Below, one piece after another: positions 41,780 through 50,743 of a stretch of 64,000 nucleotides of DNA (positions are counted from its first letter, which is position 1; every line of letters starts with the position of its first letter). The stretch is taken from contig JBCCTU010000002.1 of the NCBI GenBank assembly GCA_039198065.1, positions 1 to 64,000 on the forward strand, read 5' to 3'. The notes beneath the pieces are model-generated. The model saw nothing but the letters and a program-made list of their open reading frames with translations. It was not told the DNA's origin and ran no database searches. This stretch comes from CALHVX01 sp039198065 (GTDB taxonomy: Bacteria > Pseudomonadota > Gammaproteobacteria > Pseudomonadales > Azotimanducaceae). Both the position numbers and the translations under genes were made by a program.

Positions 41780-42675
41780 CCCGCATTGCTTTCGTTGGCC
41801 TCGGCAACATGGGCGGGCCGATGGCACGTAATCTGGCTGCCGCCGGCCACAGCGTCGCCGTGTTCGACCTGGTTGAGGCGGCTATGGCTACTGCCGTGGC
41901 TGCCGATCCTGAGAACATTCATGCAGCGACCAGCGCTGGTGCGGCGGCGGCGGATGCCGAAGTGTTCATCAGCATGTTACCGGCATCGCGCCACGTTGAA
42001 GGACTCTACCTCGGCGACACGGGCGTGCTGGCGGCTTTGCCCGACGGCGCTCTGGCCATTGACTGCTCGACCATCGACGCTGCGACCAGCCGTCGGGTCG
42101 CGGAGGCCGCGACGGCGGCCGGCGTGGAGATGATCGATGCGCCGGTATCCGGTGGGGTCGCTGGTGCTACGAACGGTACGCTGACGTTTATCGTCGGTGG
42201 CAGCGACGCGGCCTACGGCCGCGCTGAAGCCGTCCTTGGTGCTATGGGCAAGAATCTGTTTCACGCCGGTGCGAGCGGCGCTGGGCAGACCGCGAAAATC
42301 TGCAACAACATGCTGCTCGCCATTCTGATGGCCGGTACGTCAGAAGCGCTCTCGCTCGGGGTGCGCAACGGCCTCGACCCGGCGGTACTGTCGGAGATCA
42401 TGAAGCAGTCGTCCGGCGGCAACTGGGCGCTGAACGTCTACAACCCCTATCCCGGCGTGATGCCGGATGCGCCAGCGTCCCGGGACTATTCCGGGGGTTT
42501 CCTGGTCGACCTGATGCTCAAGGATCTCGGGCTTGCCATGGATACGGCGCAGCAGGCCGGCGCCACCGTGCCCCTCGGAGCGCTGGCGCGGCAGCTCTAC
42601 AGCCTGCACAAAGCCGACCGCGAGGCGGGCGCGCTCGATTTCTCGAGCATTCAGCAGCTTTACGGCATCGGTTAG
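41776..42675 (+). CDS. mmsB: 3-hydroxyisobutyrate dehydrogenase
   Basis: 299 residues. NAD site AFVGLGNMGGPMARNLAAAG, substrate motif DAPVSGGVAGATNGTLTFIVGG and the catalytic-lysine segment GAGQTAKICNNMLLA are the three signatures of this family. The C-terminal KDLGLAMDTA helix is also typical. It oxidises 3-hydroxyisobutyrate to methylmalonate semialdehyde in valine catabolism. ATGA overlap with the hydrolase gene shows coupling. The semialdehyde dehydrogenase (mmsA) is not in the window. Confidence 0.92.
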   Translation: MTRIAFVGLGNMGGPMARNLAAAGHSVAVFDLVEAAMATAVAADPENIHAATSAGAAAADAEVFISMLPASRHVEGLYLGDTGVLAALPDGALAIDCSTIDAATSRRVAEAATAAGVEMIDAPVSGGVAGATNGTLTFIVGGSDAAYGRAEAVLGAMGKNLFHAGASGAGQTAKICNNMLLAILMAGTSEALSLGVRNGLDPAVLSEIMKQSSGGNWALNVYNPYPGVMPDAPASRDYSGGFLVDLMLKDLGLAMDTAQQAGATVPLGALARQLYSLHKADREAGALDFSSIQQLYGIG

Positions 42676-42687
42676 CCGTTGCCAAGG

Positions 42688-43506
42688 CTAGAGCGCGGAG
42701 CTTCCTTCTTCCGCCTCGGCGACGAGGCTTGCGAGCAGTTCCTCATCGTCGATCGGAATCTTGAGGGTTTCGAAGGCGGCGATATCGTTCATCGGTGTGG
42801 CGTCGTCGCGCTTGTCGAGGAGGCGATCTGCGGCGGTGACGATGGCAATGAAGTCTGGCTGGCCCGCGTAGCGACTCTCGTCGGCGAACAGAGCCGGAAC
42901 CAGCGCGATTTCCTCCGGGAAGTCCCAGCGCATCAGAATCGTTGTTCCAATGCTGCCGTGGGCGCTGTCGATGAGGCGCTCGAGGGTGAAGCTGTTGCTG
43001 AGCAGATTGTCGTTTTCCTCCGCCCAGGACAGGATCGGCAACACGCCGATGCGATGAGTCAGACCGGCGACCATGGCCTGGTCGACGCGCAGTTTGGTAT
43101 AGCGCTTGGCGAGCACGCCAGACAACCCGGCAACGGCCGCCGATTGCTGCCAGGTCTTGCGCAGTATCGTATCGATGAACTCCGAGGTCGCTTGAAACAT
43201 GAGTTTCATCGCGAGGCCCGTCGCCAGGTTGGCTGAGTAGTCGAGACCCAGACGGCTGATCGCGAGCGGCAGCTCGTCGATGACCCGGGCTGTGCGGAAC
43301 ATGGGTGAATTGACGACCTTGATCAGCTGCGCCGAGATCGCAGGATCGGCGGAGATAACCTTGGCGAGGGAAGCAACGGAGACGTTCGGGTCCTCGGCTT
43401 CCGAGCGAATGTTCAACGCCACCTCGGGCAACACGGGAAGCTCCAGCTCGTCCTGCGTGAGGGCCTCGGTAATGGAACCGTGGAGTTGTTGCGCAAGATC
43501 TGCCAT
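42688..43506 (-). CDS. HDOD-domain signalling protein
   Basis: 272 residues from ATG 43506 with a GGCGAG site upstream; the ORF extends to 43605 without homology. The HDOD domain spans most of the protein: LPVLPEVALNIRSEAEDPNVS, LAKVISADPAISAQLIKVVNSPMF, ISRLGLDYSANLA and VAGLTHRIGVLPIL. The metal-binding H-D pair is lacking, as is usual for HDOD. Such proteins act in signalling or output control, often beside two-component or c-di-GMP systems. It stands alone, converging 13 bp from mmsB; partner unknown. Confidence 0.82.
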   Translation of the reverse strand: MADLAQQLHGSITEALTQDELELPVLPEVALNIRSEAEDPNVSVASLAKVISADPAISAQLIKVVNSPMFRTARVIDELPLAISRLGLDYSANLATGLAMKLMFQATSEFIDTILRKTWQQSAAVAGLSGVLAKRYTKLRVDQAMVAGLTHRIGVLPILSWAEENDNLLSNSFTLERLIDSAHGSIGTTILMRWDFPEEIALVPALFADESRYAGQPDFIAIVTAADRLLDKRDDATPMNDIAAFETLKIPIDDEELLASLVAEAEEGSSAL

Positions 43507-43697
43507 GAATCGCTCGCCGCTTGGTAACTGGATCAGGTGTACGGAGTATAGGCACGCCGTAACGGGGTCGACGTGCACCGGGTCATGCTTCGTGAGCTGG
43601 TGCACTCGCGGTCGTTGCCGTCAACCGGGACGGGCTCTGGAACGCAGCGTCCCGGCGCGTTTGAGCAGTCAAAACATTGACGAAAAGCGCGGCTGGG

Positions 43698-44453
43698 TCA
43701 GACGACTTCCAGCGCCCAATCGGCGGCAGCAAGCGTTGCGTGCGCATCGGCTGCAACGTTGAGCACCGCTAGGCCCTGCAGCTTGTCACCCTGCTGCTGG
43801 CTGACGATGACCGTCCCGACACGTCGTGCATCACCCGCGGTAACGTCCGTACCCGCCGCCAGCTCCGCTGCTCCCCGCGTACCGCTGATCCGTTGCAGCC
43901 GTCGCTTCACGGCACCACGGTGCTGGGCCCGGGCAACCACCTCCTGACCGAGATAGCAGCCCTTGTCGAAGTTCACCGCACCCTGATCCACAAGGCCGAG
44001 CATCTGCGGCAGAAACTCATCGCTCGTTGCCGTGCTGACGAGCGCAAGGCGCGCGGCGATGAGCTGGGGATTGAGAGGCTGCCTGGGGTCGATGGGTCCG
44101 GGCAGTTCCACGCCGCCGAGCTCGGCGCTGACATCGTCTACAGGCTCAGCTGTCGACTTTGAAAACGCCAGGTACTTGCGAAGGAACTCGGCAACGCCCA
44201 GGACCAGACCCGCTTCGATGACCAGCAGTACCCGATCCTGCTCCCGTAGCGCCCAGCCGTTGGCAAGTACGCGGCCTTTGAGGGTCGTGAGCGCCGTCGG
44301 CTGTGCGCTGTCGGCGGCGCTGGCCTCCACGTCGTGCGTGAGATAACCCTGCAAAAATCCGGCGGCGTCGGGACCGACGATCGCCAGGCCGCCGAGGGTG
44401 AGATCCGCGGCCGGTTTCGGCTCGCCGGAGTGGTTCGATTCGCTGTGACTCAT
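43698..44453 (-). CDS. ygfZ: Folate-binding protein YgfZ (iron-sulfur maintenance)
   Basis: 251 residues from ATG 44453 (MSHSESNHS); the longer frame to 44720 would overlap the divergent sdhE and is not supported. The GcvT-like fold has FLQGYLTHDVEA early and the diagnostic KGCYLGQEVVARAQHRG, whose cysteine is essential in YgfZ. It assists iron-sulfur cluster enzymes with tetrahydrofolate. Divergent from sdhE, as in the ygfZ/ygfY pair of enterobacteria. Confidence 0.88.
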   Translation of the reverse strand: MSHSESNHSGEPKPAADLTLGGLAIVGPDAAGFLQGYLTHDVEASAADSAQPTALTTLKGRVLANGWALREQDRVLLVIEAGLVLGVAEFLRKYLAFSKSTAEPVDDVSAELGGVELPGPIDPRQPLNPQLIAARLALVSTATSDEFLPQMLGLVDQGAVNFDKGCYLGQEVVARAQHRGAVKRRLQRISGTRGAAELAAGTDVTAGDARRVGTVIVSQQQGDKLQGLAVLNVAADAHATLAAADWALEVV

Positions 44454-44570
44454 CGTGCTCTGACGCCTGGCTGCGATGGAAAAGTGTACGCTTGCGCGCT
44501 TTCTGGATGCACCTCGGGCGTACCGCCTACGGTCGTAGGCGTCGTTGTCCGTTGGAGGAACAGTAAGGTC

Positions 44571-44864
44571 ATGGTGAGCTATACCCAACCCCCCGAGGGC
44601 GACAGCATTCCGCACAAGCGCGCGTACTGGCGCAGCAGGCGCGGCATGTCCGAGCTCGAGAACTGGTTGCTGCCGTATGTCGTTCATCGCTTCGAAGCGC
44701 TCCCGACCGAGGATCAGCACGCCTACCTTGAGCTGCTCGAGCAGGAGGACTGGGACGTCTTCGATTGGCTTCAGGAGCGCAGCCCCGCACCCACCGAGGC
44801 CTTCCAGCGGCTCGTCGACGACATCCGCACCTTCCGCTTCTCTGACGCTTTTCCTACCCGCTGA
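44571..44864 (+). CDS. sdhE: FAD assembly factor SdhE
   Basis: 97 residues from ATG 44571 behind GGAGGAACAG. The SdhE helical-bundle motif is SRRGMSELENWL, with the conserved R-G-M-x-E needed for flavin attachment, then YLELLEQEDWDVFDWL. It promotes covalent FAD insertion into SdhA and FrdA in the cytoplasm. It is followed by a ygfX-like gene, in the usual ygfY-ygfX order. Confidence 0.92.
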   Translation: MVSYTQPPEGDSIPHKRAYWRSRRGMSELENWLLPYVVHRFEALPTEDQHAYLELLEQEDWDVFDWLQERSPAPTEAFQRLVDDIRTFRFSDAFPTR

Positions 44865-44904
44865 AGCGGTTCGTCGTAGCCGGGGGACGCCCTGTGCGCG
44901 GTTG

Positions 44905-45273
44905 GTGCTCGGCCGCGGACGCTACCGCTCGTTGGCGTATGTGGGCCTCCATAGCCTGTTTGCCCTGACCCTGGTGCAGGTCTACGGCGTCGGTTCCACG
45001 GTGCTGTTTCTTATGCTTGCCGGTGAGCGCTGGCGGCGCGAGCGGTCGGGTCCGCTGATGCCGCAGGTTCTGTTTCTTTGTCGCGATCCGAAGCTCTGGG
45101 TGAGTCCGTGGCTGCTGGTGTTCAGCGCCCACGACAGCGGTGCCCGCCATCATCGCGTCGTGCTCTACCGCGATGAACTCCGCAGCGAGGATCTGGCCCG
45201 GCTGCGGCGGCTGTTGCTGTCCCTCTCCGATGGGCAGGTTGCCCCCGCAGAGCTCACCTTCGAGGCGCTCTAG
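44905..45273 (+). CDS. YgfX-like small membrane protein
   Basis: About 122 residues from GTG 44905 (TTG 44902 is equally possible); the larger ORF from 44677 overlaps sdhE. Two adjacent hydrophobic segments follow a basic start (SLAYVGLHSLFALTLVQVY, GSTVLFLMLAG), then a soluble domain with WVSPWLLVFSAH and the tail RRLLLSLSDGQ. Layout and position after sdhE match YgfX, a weakly conserved inner-membrane protein. The assignment rests partly on context. Confidence 0.6.
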   Translation: MLGRGRYRSLAYVGLHSLFALTLVQVYGVGSTVLFLMLAGERWRRERSGPLMPQVLFLCRDPKLWVSPWLLVFSAHDSGARHHRVVLYRDELRSEDLARLRRLLLSLSDGQVAPAELTFEAL

Positions 45274-45341
45274 ACCACGAGTGGCTCTGTCGCGCGGCTT
45301 AGGCCATGCTCGGCGCTCGTATCCGACGGCGGAGAATCGTT

Positions 45342-46079
45342 GTGGCGCTTGAGCTCTGGACCGCACCGACACCGAACGGGTGGAAGATCTCCATCATGCT
45401 CGAGGAGCTGCGCGAGGCAGGAGTCGACCTCGGTGAGGTGCAGGTTCATACGGTAAACCTTAAGCGCGGCGAACAGTTCTCGACGGTCTTCGGCGCGATC
45501 AACCCGAACCACAAGATTCCCGCGCTTCGCCACGACGGTCTGCGCGTGTTCGAGAGCTGCGCGATCCTGCAGTACCTCGGTGAGACCTTCCCATCACCGC
45601 TGTTACCCCGCGGGCGGGCGCGCTGGGAAGTGCTGTCCTGGCTGACCTGGCAGGGCGCTAACCTTGGCCCGGTGTTTGGCAACAAGCTGAGTTATACACG
45701 CTATCTGATTGATCTGTCAGATGAAGCTAAAGCCCATCCCCTCGAGCGTTTTGGGACGGAGGCCCTGCGCCTGGTCGACGTACTGCACGAGCAACTCGCC
45801 GAGGGACCCTACCTCTGCGGGCGCGAGTTTACAGTGGCCGACATCGCGGCCTATCCCTGGGTGCGTGGCTACAAGTGGAGCAAGATCGACATCACCCGCA
45901 GCGATCGCGTCGTTGCCTGGGTCGAACGCGTGCGCGCCCGTCCAGCCGTCGGCCGGGGCTTGGCCTACGGCGTGCCTGCCGACGAGGTCGATCGGTGGAG
46001 CCTGGCGCGGCGCGATCAGTACGCCCGCAACGGTGCGCAGATTGCGGCACCGGAACATCGCTCTCGCACCCGCGAGTAA
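45342..46079 (+). CDS. Glutathione S-transferase family protein
   Basis: 245 residues from GTG 45342 behind GGCGGAGAA; an ATG at 45306 adds an Arg-rich stretch unlike the family. The thioredoxin-like N-terminal domain reads ELWTAPTPNGWKISIMLEEL, and INPNHKIPAL and VFESCAILQYLGE give the glutathione cis-proline and ES motif. The all-helical C-domain has FTVADIAAYPWVRGY. It resembles the Ure2/YfcG-like class acting on disulfides or organic electrophiles. Substrate unknown. Confidence 0.85.
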   Translation: MALELWTAPTPNGWKISIMLEELREAGVDLGEVQVHTVNLKRGEQFSTVFGAINPNHKIPALRHDGLRVFESCAILQYLGETFPSPLLPRGRARWEVLSWLTWQGANLGPVFGNKLSYTRYLIDLSDEAKAHPLERFGTEALRLVDVLHEQLAEGPYLCGREFTVADIAAYPWVRGYKWSKIDITRSDRVVAWVERVRARPAVGRGLAYGVPADEVDRWSLARRDQYARNGAQIAAPEHRSRTRE

Positions 46080-46144
46080 GGGAGTAAGGGGGTAAGGAAG
46101 TAAGGGATTAACGGCCCCAGCCGCAAGCCCGGAACCCTCCGGCG

Positions 46145-47764
46145 TCAGCCCACGGCGGGCTTGAAGACGTTCAGGCGCTCGATACTGCCGGGGAACAGGA
46201 TCGTGTCTTCGGCCGTCGGCAGCAGGTCGGGGTAGTCGAGGTTGTAGTGCAGTCCGCGACTTTCGCGGCGGGAGAGCGCGCAGTTCACGATCAGCTCCGC
46301 CACCTGAATCAGATTCCGCAGTTCGATGAGGTCGTAACTGACGCGATAGTTCGAGTAGTACTCGTGCACTTCCTGTTTCAGCAGTTCGATGCGGTGTTGG
46401 GCCCGTGCCAGCCGCTTGTTGGTCCGTACGATGCCGACGTAGTTCCACATGAACCGGCGCAGCTCCTCCCAGTTGTGGTTGATCACCACGTCTTCATCGG
46501 AGTCCTTGACCTGACTCTCGTCCCAGTGGGGTGCTTCTACCGCGGGCATTTCCCGATGCAGCTGCGTGCGGATGTGGGCCGCCGCGGCGCGACCGTAGAC
46601 GAGGCATTCGAGCAGTGAGTTCGAGGCCAACCGGTTGGCGCCGTGCAGCCCCGTGCAGGTGACTTCGCCGACCGCGTACAGCCCGGGAATGTCGGTTCGG
46701 CCCTGGACGTCGACGACGACCCCTCCACAGGTGTAGTGCGCCGCGGGCACCACGGGAATCGGTTGTTCGCTTATGTCGATGCCAAAGCTGCGGCAGCGCT
46801 CCAGGATTGTTGGGAAATGCTGCGCCAAAAACACGTCGGAGCGGTGCGAAATGTCGAGGTTAACGTGGTCGATGCCAAGGCGTTTCAGTTCGTGGTCGAT
46901 GGCCCGGGCCACGATGTCGCGTGGCGCGAGCTCGCCCCGGTCATCGAAGCGCTCCATGAAGCGCTGACCGTCCGGGAGCCGCAGCAGACCCCCTTCGCCG
47001 CGCACGGCTTCGCTGATGAGGAACGACTTGGCGTGGGGGTGGAACAGGCAGGTCGGGTGGAACTGATTGAATTCCATGTTCGCGACCCGGCACCCGGCAC
47101 GCCAGGCCATAGCGATGCCGTCACCGGTCGAACTGTCGGGGTTGCTTGTGTACAGGTACACCTTGCTGGCGCCGCCGGTGGCGAGAATGACGAAGCGAGC
47201 CTGGAACACTTCAACGTGCCCGGTGCTGTTGTTCAGCACGTAGGCGCCGGCACAGCGGTTGGCGTGGCGCCCGAGACGACTGAGGTTGATGAGGTCAACG
47301 GCGACGCGGTCGTTGAACAGCTCGATCTGCGGATGATCCAGAACCCGGCGGGTCATGGTCTCCGTGAGCGCCCGCCCGGTGGCATCGGCGACGTGCAAGA
47401 CGCGACGGGCGCTGTGGCCACCCTCTTTGGTCAGGTGAAAGTGGTTGTCCTCGAGGTCGAAGTGAACACCCCAGCTCGACAGCTCCTCAATGACCGAGGG
47501 TCCGGCGCTCACGACGTTTTCAACCACAGCCTCGTCGCAGAGCCCGGCGCCGGCGTCGAGGGTGTCGGCGACGTGGCTTGCGACGGAGTCGTCCGGATCG
47601 GTGACGGCGGCAACGCCTCCCTGAGCCCAATGGGACGAGGACGCTTCCATGTCCCCCTTACAGATCACCGTTACCCGCGCGTGATCGGCGAGGTAGAGCG
47701 CTGCCGAGAGCCCCGCTGCGCCACCGCCAATGATGAGAATGTCAGTGGAGAAGCGCTGGTTCAT
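46145..47764 (-). CDS. nadB: L-aspartate oxidase
   Basis: 539 residues from ATG 47764, the start that fits the FAD motif TDILIIGGGAAGLSAALYLA. Other marks: SSHWAQGGVAAV, KEGGHSARRVLHVADATG, GELAPRDIVARAID, and GLYAVGEVTCTGLHGANRLASNSLLE. It oxidises aspartate to iminoaspartate, the first step of quinolinate and NAD synthesis. The gene is divergent from rpoE with a 193-bp gap; that neighbourhood is the one seen in pseudomonads. The frame extends beyond 47764 but without homology. Confidence 0.95.
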   Translation of the reverse strand: MNQRFSTDILIIGGGAAGLSAALYLADHARVTVICKGDMEASSSHWAQGGVAAVTDPDDSVASHVADTLDAGAGLCDEAVVENVVSAGPSVIEELSSWGVHFDLEDNHFHLTKEGGHSARRVLHVADATGRALTETMTRRVLDHPQIELFNDRVAVDLINLSRLGRHANRCAGAYVLNNSTGHVEVFQARFVILATGGASKVYLYTSNPDSSTGDGIAMAWRAGCRVANMEFNQFHPTCLFHPHAKSFLISEAVRGEGGLLRLPDGQRFMERFDDRGELAPRDIVARAIDHELKRLGIDHVNLDISHRSDVFLAQHFPTILERCRSFGIDISEQPIPVVPAAHYTCGGVVVDVQGRTDIPGLYAVGEVTCTGLHGANRLASNSLLECLVYGRAAAAHIRTQLHREMPAVEAPHWDESQVKDSDEDVVINHNWEELRRFMWNYVGIVRTNKRLARAQHRIELLKQEVHEYYSNYRVSYDLIELRNLIQVAELIVNCALSRRESRGLHYNLDYPDLLPTAEDTILFPGSIERLNVFKPAVG

Positions 47765-47957
47765 AGATCTGCTCGCTGTCGTGATCACCGGTCCCGGGTC
47801 GCGGTCACCGTCCGCGGAGCCCATCCGCACCGGGCGGCTGGTCAGTATACGGCGATGGCGGCAGAATACGCGGCGGTGAGCAGGTGCGATTGGGCGGGCG
47901 AAGGGTGGAGCAGCGAGGGTACGAAGCCTGCCAAACGGCAGATGCCGGGAGAGCGCG

Positions 47958-48557
47958 TTGACCGCTGCCGACGAGCAGGACGTGACCGATAAAGAGCTCG
48001 TGCGCCGGGTGCAAGCCGGCGACCGGCGCGCCTTTGACCTCCTATTCGGCCGGTACCAGGGCAAGATCCTGAATCTGGTCGGGCGATACGTGAAGGACGC
48101 TGAAGAAGCGCGCGACGTGTGCCAAGAGGCCTTCATCAAAGCGTTCCGCGCGCTGCCTCGGTTCCGCGGCGAAAGCGCGTTCTACACCTGGCTTTACCGC
48201 ATCGCCATAAATACCGCGAAAAACCACCTCGTCAGCCGCGCCCGCCGGCCCCCGGGAACGGACGTGGATGTGGCTGATGCGGAACTTTTCGATGGCTCCG
48301 GGGTCCTGCACGAGGGGGAGAGTCCGGAAGCGGCAATGTCCCGCGACCAGCTCAAGGCGGCCATCGACGACGCCATTGCCGATCTGCCGGAAGATTTACG
48401 CAGCGCGGTAACTTTGCGGGAATTTGATGGTCTCAGCTATGAACAGATTGCCGACATCATGGAGTGTCCCGTAGGTACGGTTCGGTCTCGTATTTTTCGC
48501 GCCCGGGAGGCGATCGACGAGCGAATTCGACCGCTGATCGCGGCGCGGTCGCGATGA
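47958..48557 (+). CDS. rpoE: Extracytoplasmic-stress sigma factor RpoE (AlgU)
   Basis: 199 residues, TTG start behind GGGAG. Region 2: ELVRRVQAGDRRAFDLLFGRYQ, with DVCQEAFIKAFRALPRFRGES for -10 binding; region 4: LREFDGLSYEQIADIMECPVGTVRSRIFRAREAID for -35 binding. It closely follows the sigma-E/AlgU pattern. It heads the rpoE-rseA-rseB-rseC-mucD operon. It is normally held by RseA and freed by proteolysis under envelope stress. No sigma-E consensus promoter was found upstream by eye. Confidence 0.95.
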   Translation: MTAADEQDVTDKELVRRVQAGDRRAFDLLFGRYQGKILNLVGRYVKDAEEARDVCQEAFIKAFRALPRFRGESAFYTWLYRIAINTAKNHLVSRARRPPGTDVDVADAELFDGSGVLHEGESPEAAMSRDQLKAAIDDAIADLPEDLRSAVTLREFDGLSYEQIADIMECPVGTVRSRIFRAREAIDERIRPLIAARSR

Positions 48558-48598
48558 GTTTTGTTCGGCAAAGGGTGCGAGGTGCACTTTGCGACAAG

Positions 48599-48622
48599 CA
48601 CGTTGAGAACCACGTTGAGAAC
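48599..48622. repeat. 12-bp tandem repeat between rpoE and rseA
   Basis: CACGTTGAGAAC occurs twice without spacing at 48599-48610 and 48611-48622. The 118-bp gap is otherwise featureless except for a nearby imperfect GCAAAG/CTTTGC inverted pair. Confidence 0.85.
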
Positions 48623-48675
48623 AATGACACACAGGTTCGAGTCACCGGCTCGACGCAGGACAGCAGGTTTGAGCC

Positions 48676-49260
48676 ATGTCTGATCAGTTAAACGAATTTC
48701 TTTCCGCTGCCGTAGATGGCGAGGCCGAAGCGTTCGAACTTCGTCGCGTCCTTGATGAGGCCGGCAAAAGCGAAGCGCTAGCGGAGACCTGGGAACGCTA
48801 TCAGTTGATCGGGCAGGCACTGCGCAACGAGCTGCCGACGGAATTCGCACCGGCGAATCGCAGCCAGGCGGATGCGGTGTGGGCGGCGTGCTTCGACGAT
48901 GCAACGGCAACGCGGGAGCCTCAGCTGCGGGTGGTGGAAGAGCGTGAGCCCGCACGACCGCGCGGTTGGGCCGGCATGGCGGTAGCGGCAGCGGTCTCGG
49001 CGCTGGCCGTCGGAGCCGTGTTTATGTTCGGTGATCCGACAACCACCGGCGCTACACCGGCCGTCGCTGTCGCTGCGCAAGACGTAGCGCCATCGCAGAT
49101 TAAGATCGAAGGGCCAAGCTTCCGCGTTGAAACGGAGGTCTCCGAAGACGATCTGTTGCGGGCGAACGCGTACATGCTCCACCACGTACAGCAATCGGCA
49201 ATGAACCAATCGGGGGTCGCCAGTTTCGTCAAGGTCGTAACCTTCGAAGCCCCTGAGTGA
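48676..49260 (+). CDS. rseA: Anti-sigma-E factor RseA (MucA)
   Basis: 194 residues. The N-terminal RseA_N domain (NEFLSAAVDGEAEAFELRRVL, WERYQLIGQALRNEL) would clamp RpoE. A single membrane segment (GMAVAAAVSALAVGAVFMF) comes at about residues 100-118, and a periplasmic tail ends VASFVKVVTFEAPE. Cut by DegS-type and RseP proteases in its family. The stop overlaps the rseB start (GTGA). Confidence 0.9.
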   Translation: MSDQLNEFLSAAVDGEAEAFELRRVLDEAGKSEALAETWERYQLIGQALRNELPTEFAPANRSQADAVWAACFDDATATREPQLRVVEEREPARPRGWAGMAVAAAVSALAVGAVFMFGDPTTTGATPAVAVAAQDVAPSQIKIEGPSFRVETEVSEDDLLRANAYMLHHVQQSAMNQSGVASFVKVVTFEAPE

Positions 49261-50342
49261 TCGGTAGCGGAATGCGCAACGGGATTCGAGGAATGGTGCC
49301 GGGGCGATCGCTGGCGTTGACCTGCGCTGCAACCCTGCTGCTCAGCGCCGCGTCCGTCCGCGCCGTCGCAGACGCCGCTGAAACAGCCGCGCGCTGGCTT
49401 GGCGAAATGGAGTCGGCGTTTTCCGATCTCAATTACGACGGCATCTTCAGCTACCTGACGGGCTCCGATCTCGCCACGCTGCGGGTCGTGCACATGGTGA
49501 TCGATGGTCGCCAGCGGGAGCGCCTGGTCCATCTCAACGGCGCCCCGCGCGAGATCCTCCGGGACGGTGAGTCGGTCTCGTGCATCGTCATGCCCGGTGA
49601 CGATCTGCTGAAAATGGAAGGCTCCATGCCGAGCGGTCCGTTTGCCCGGGGCTTCGTGCGGCGCTTCGATCAGGTATCGGACAACTACGCACTCACGCTC
49701 GCCGGGCGCGACCGCGTGGCAAACCGCACGGCGTTGCGCATGCTGGTACAGCCGAAAGACGACGATCGTTTCGGCTACCGTCTGTGGCTTGATGAGGCCA
49801 CCAAGCTGCTGCTGCGCTCTGAGCTGGTGGATGCCACGGGAAAGCGCCTGGAAGTGTTCCAGTTCAACCAGCTGGCCATCGGCCCGGAAGTCGACGTTGC
49901 GGCCCTCGAACCCACGACGGCGTCGGAAGGCATGGTCAGCCACCTGACCCTCGCGGACCGGGTCGATCCGAACAAGAGTCCGGCGGCACGTGCCCGGTAT
50001 CGGCTTCAGTGGATTCCCCGGGGTTTTCAGATGGCGGCCGCTGACGTCCGTCGTAAGCCGAGTTCACTCACCGACGTCGTCACCATGATGTACTCGGACG
50101 GTTTGGCTGCGTTTTCCGTGTTCGTGGAGGACATGCCACCGAACGGTGCGGCGAGCATGGTGTCGCGGAACGGGGCAACGGTTGCCGTTACCCACCTGAC
50201 CGAGTTTCAAGGCAGTACCGCAGAGCGCCGCGTGCGTCATCTGATAACCGTCGTTGGAGAACTCCCCACGGGGACGGCGCAGCGCATCGCCCAATCTGTT
50301 GAGCCCGGAGCTGGCACCGAACGCACCGCTGATACCCAGTGA
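49257..50342 (+). CDS. rseB: Sigma-E regulatory protein RseB (MucB)
   Basis: 361 residues, GTG start overlapping rseA by 4 bp; a signal peptide follows (SLALTCAATLLLSAASVRA). The lipid-binding MucB/RseB fold has MESAFSDLNYDGIFSYL, LRVVHMVIDGRQRERLVHLNG, and a C-terminal domain from about residue 230 (YRLQWIPRGFQMAAADVRR). It sits on RseA in the periplasm and shields it from cleavage until mislocalised lipids or porins appear. GTGA overlap also joins it to the next gene. Confidence 0.93.
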   Translation: MIGSGMRNGIRGMVPGRSLALTCAATLLLSAASVRAVADAAETAARWLGEMESAFSDLNYDGIFSYLTGSDLATLRVVHMVIDGRQRERLVHLNGAPREILRDGESVSCIVMPGDDLLKMEGSMPSGPFARGFVRRFDQVSDNYALTLAGRDRVANRTALRMLVQPKDDDRFGYRLWLDEATKLLLRSELVDATGKRLEVFQFNQLAIGPEVDVAALEPTTASEGMVSHLTLADRVDPNKSPAARARYRLQWIPRGFQMAAADVRRKPSSLTDVVTMMYSDGLAAFSVFVEDMPPNGAASMVSRNGATVAVTHLTEFQGSTAERRVRHLITVVGELPTGTAQRIAQSVEPGAGTERTADTQ

Positions 50343-50743
50343 CCACCGAACGCACGTGTCGCGGTTGCCGAGTCGCTGCCGCGGCGGCTCCAGGATCGCA
50401 CCTTGGTACGATTCTCGGCCGGATTCTGTTGCTGACCCTCGGTACGCCGCTGCTGGGTCTAATTGCTCTGCTTTACTTGTTCGAGGACGCCATCGGTCAC
50501 CACGCGGGACTGGGTTTTACGGTAGCAGTCACGGTGCTTGGTCTGGCGTTCGGCCTCGCACGCGGGGCACGAGAATCGATCGACCGTCGACTGATCGCTG
50601 CGGGGTTTGACACAAGTCTCACGCGTTCGGCTGCGATGGTGAGGCCCCCGCCGATGGGGAACGAACCAACCGACCCGCAGCCGGTCAGAGTATTAAGCGC
50701 GGCCGCCGCGCGAGCGCAAGAAGAGTTAAGGAGACCGTTGTGA
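50339..50743 (+). CDS. rseC: RseC/MucC-like membrane protein
   Basis: 134 residues, GTG start overlapping rseB by 4 bp. It has two adjacent membrane helices (ILLLTLGTPLLGLIALLYLF, LGFTVAVTVLGLAFGLA) after a Cys/Ala-rich start, then a soluble tail. The order rpoE-rseA-rseB-X-mucD and the two-helix layout fit RseC/MucC, but the N-terminal part is short and the conserved cysteines are fewer than usual. Identity rests mainly on position. Confidence 0.55.
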   Translation: MTTERTCRGCRVAAAAAPGSHLGTILGRILLLTLGTPLLGLIALLYLFEDAIGHHAGLGFTVAVTVLGLAFGLARGARESIDRRLIAAGFDTSLTRSAAMVRPPPMGNEPTDPQPVRVLSAAAARAQEELRRPL

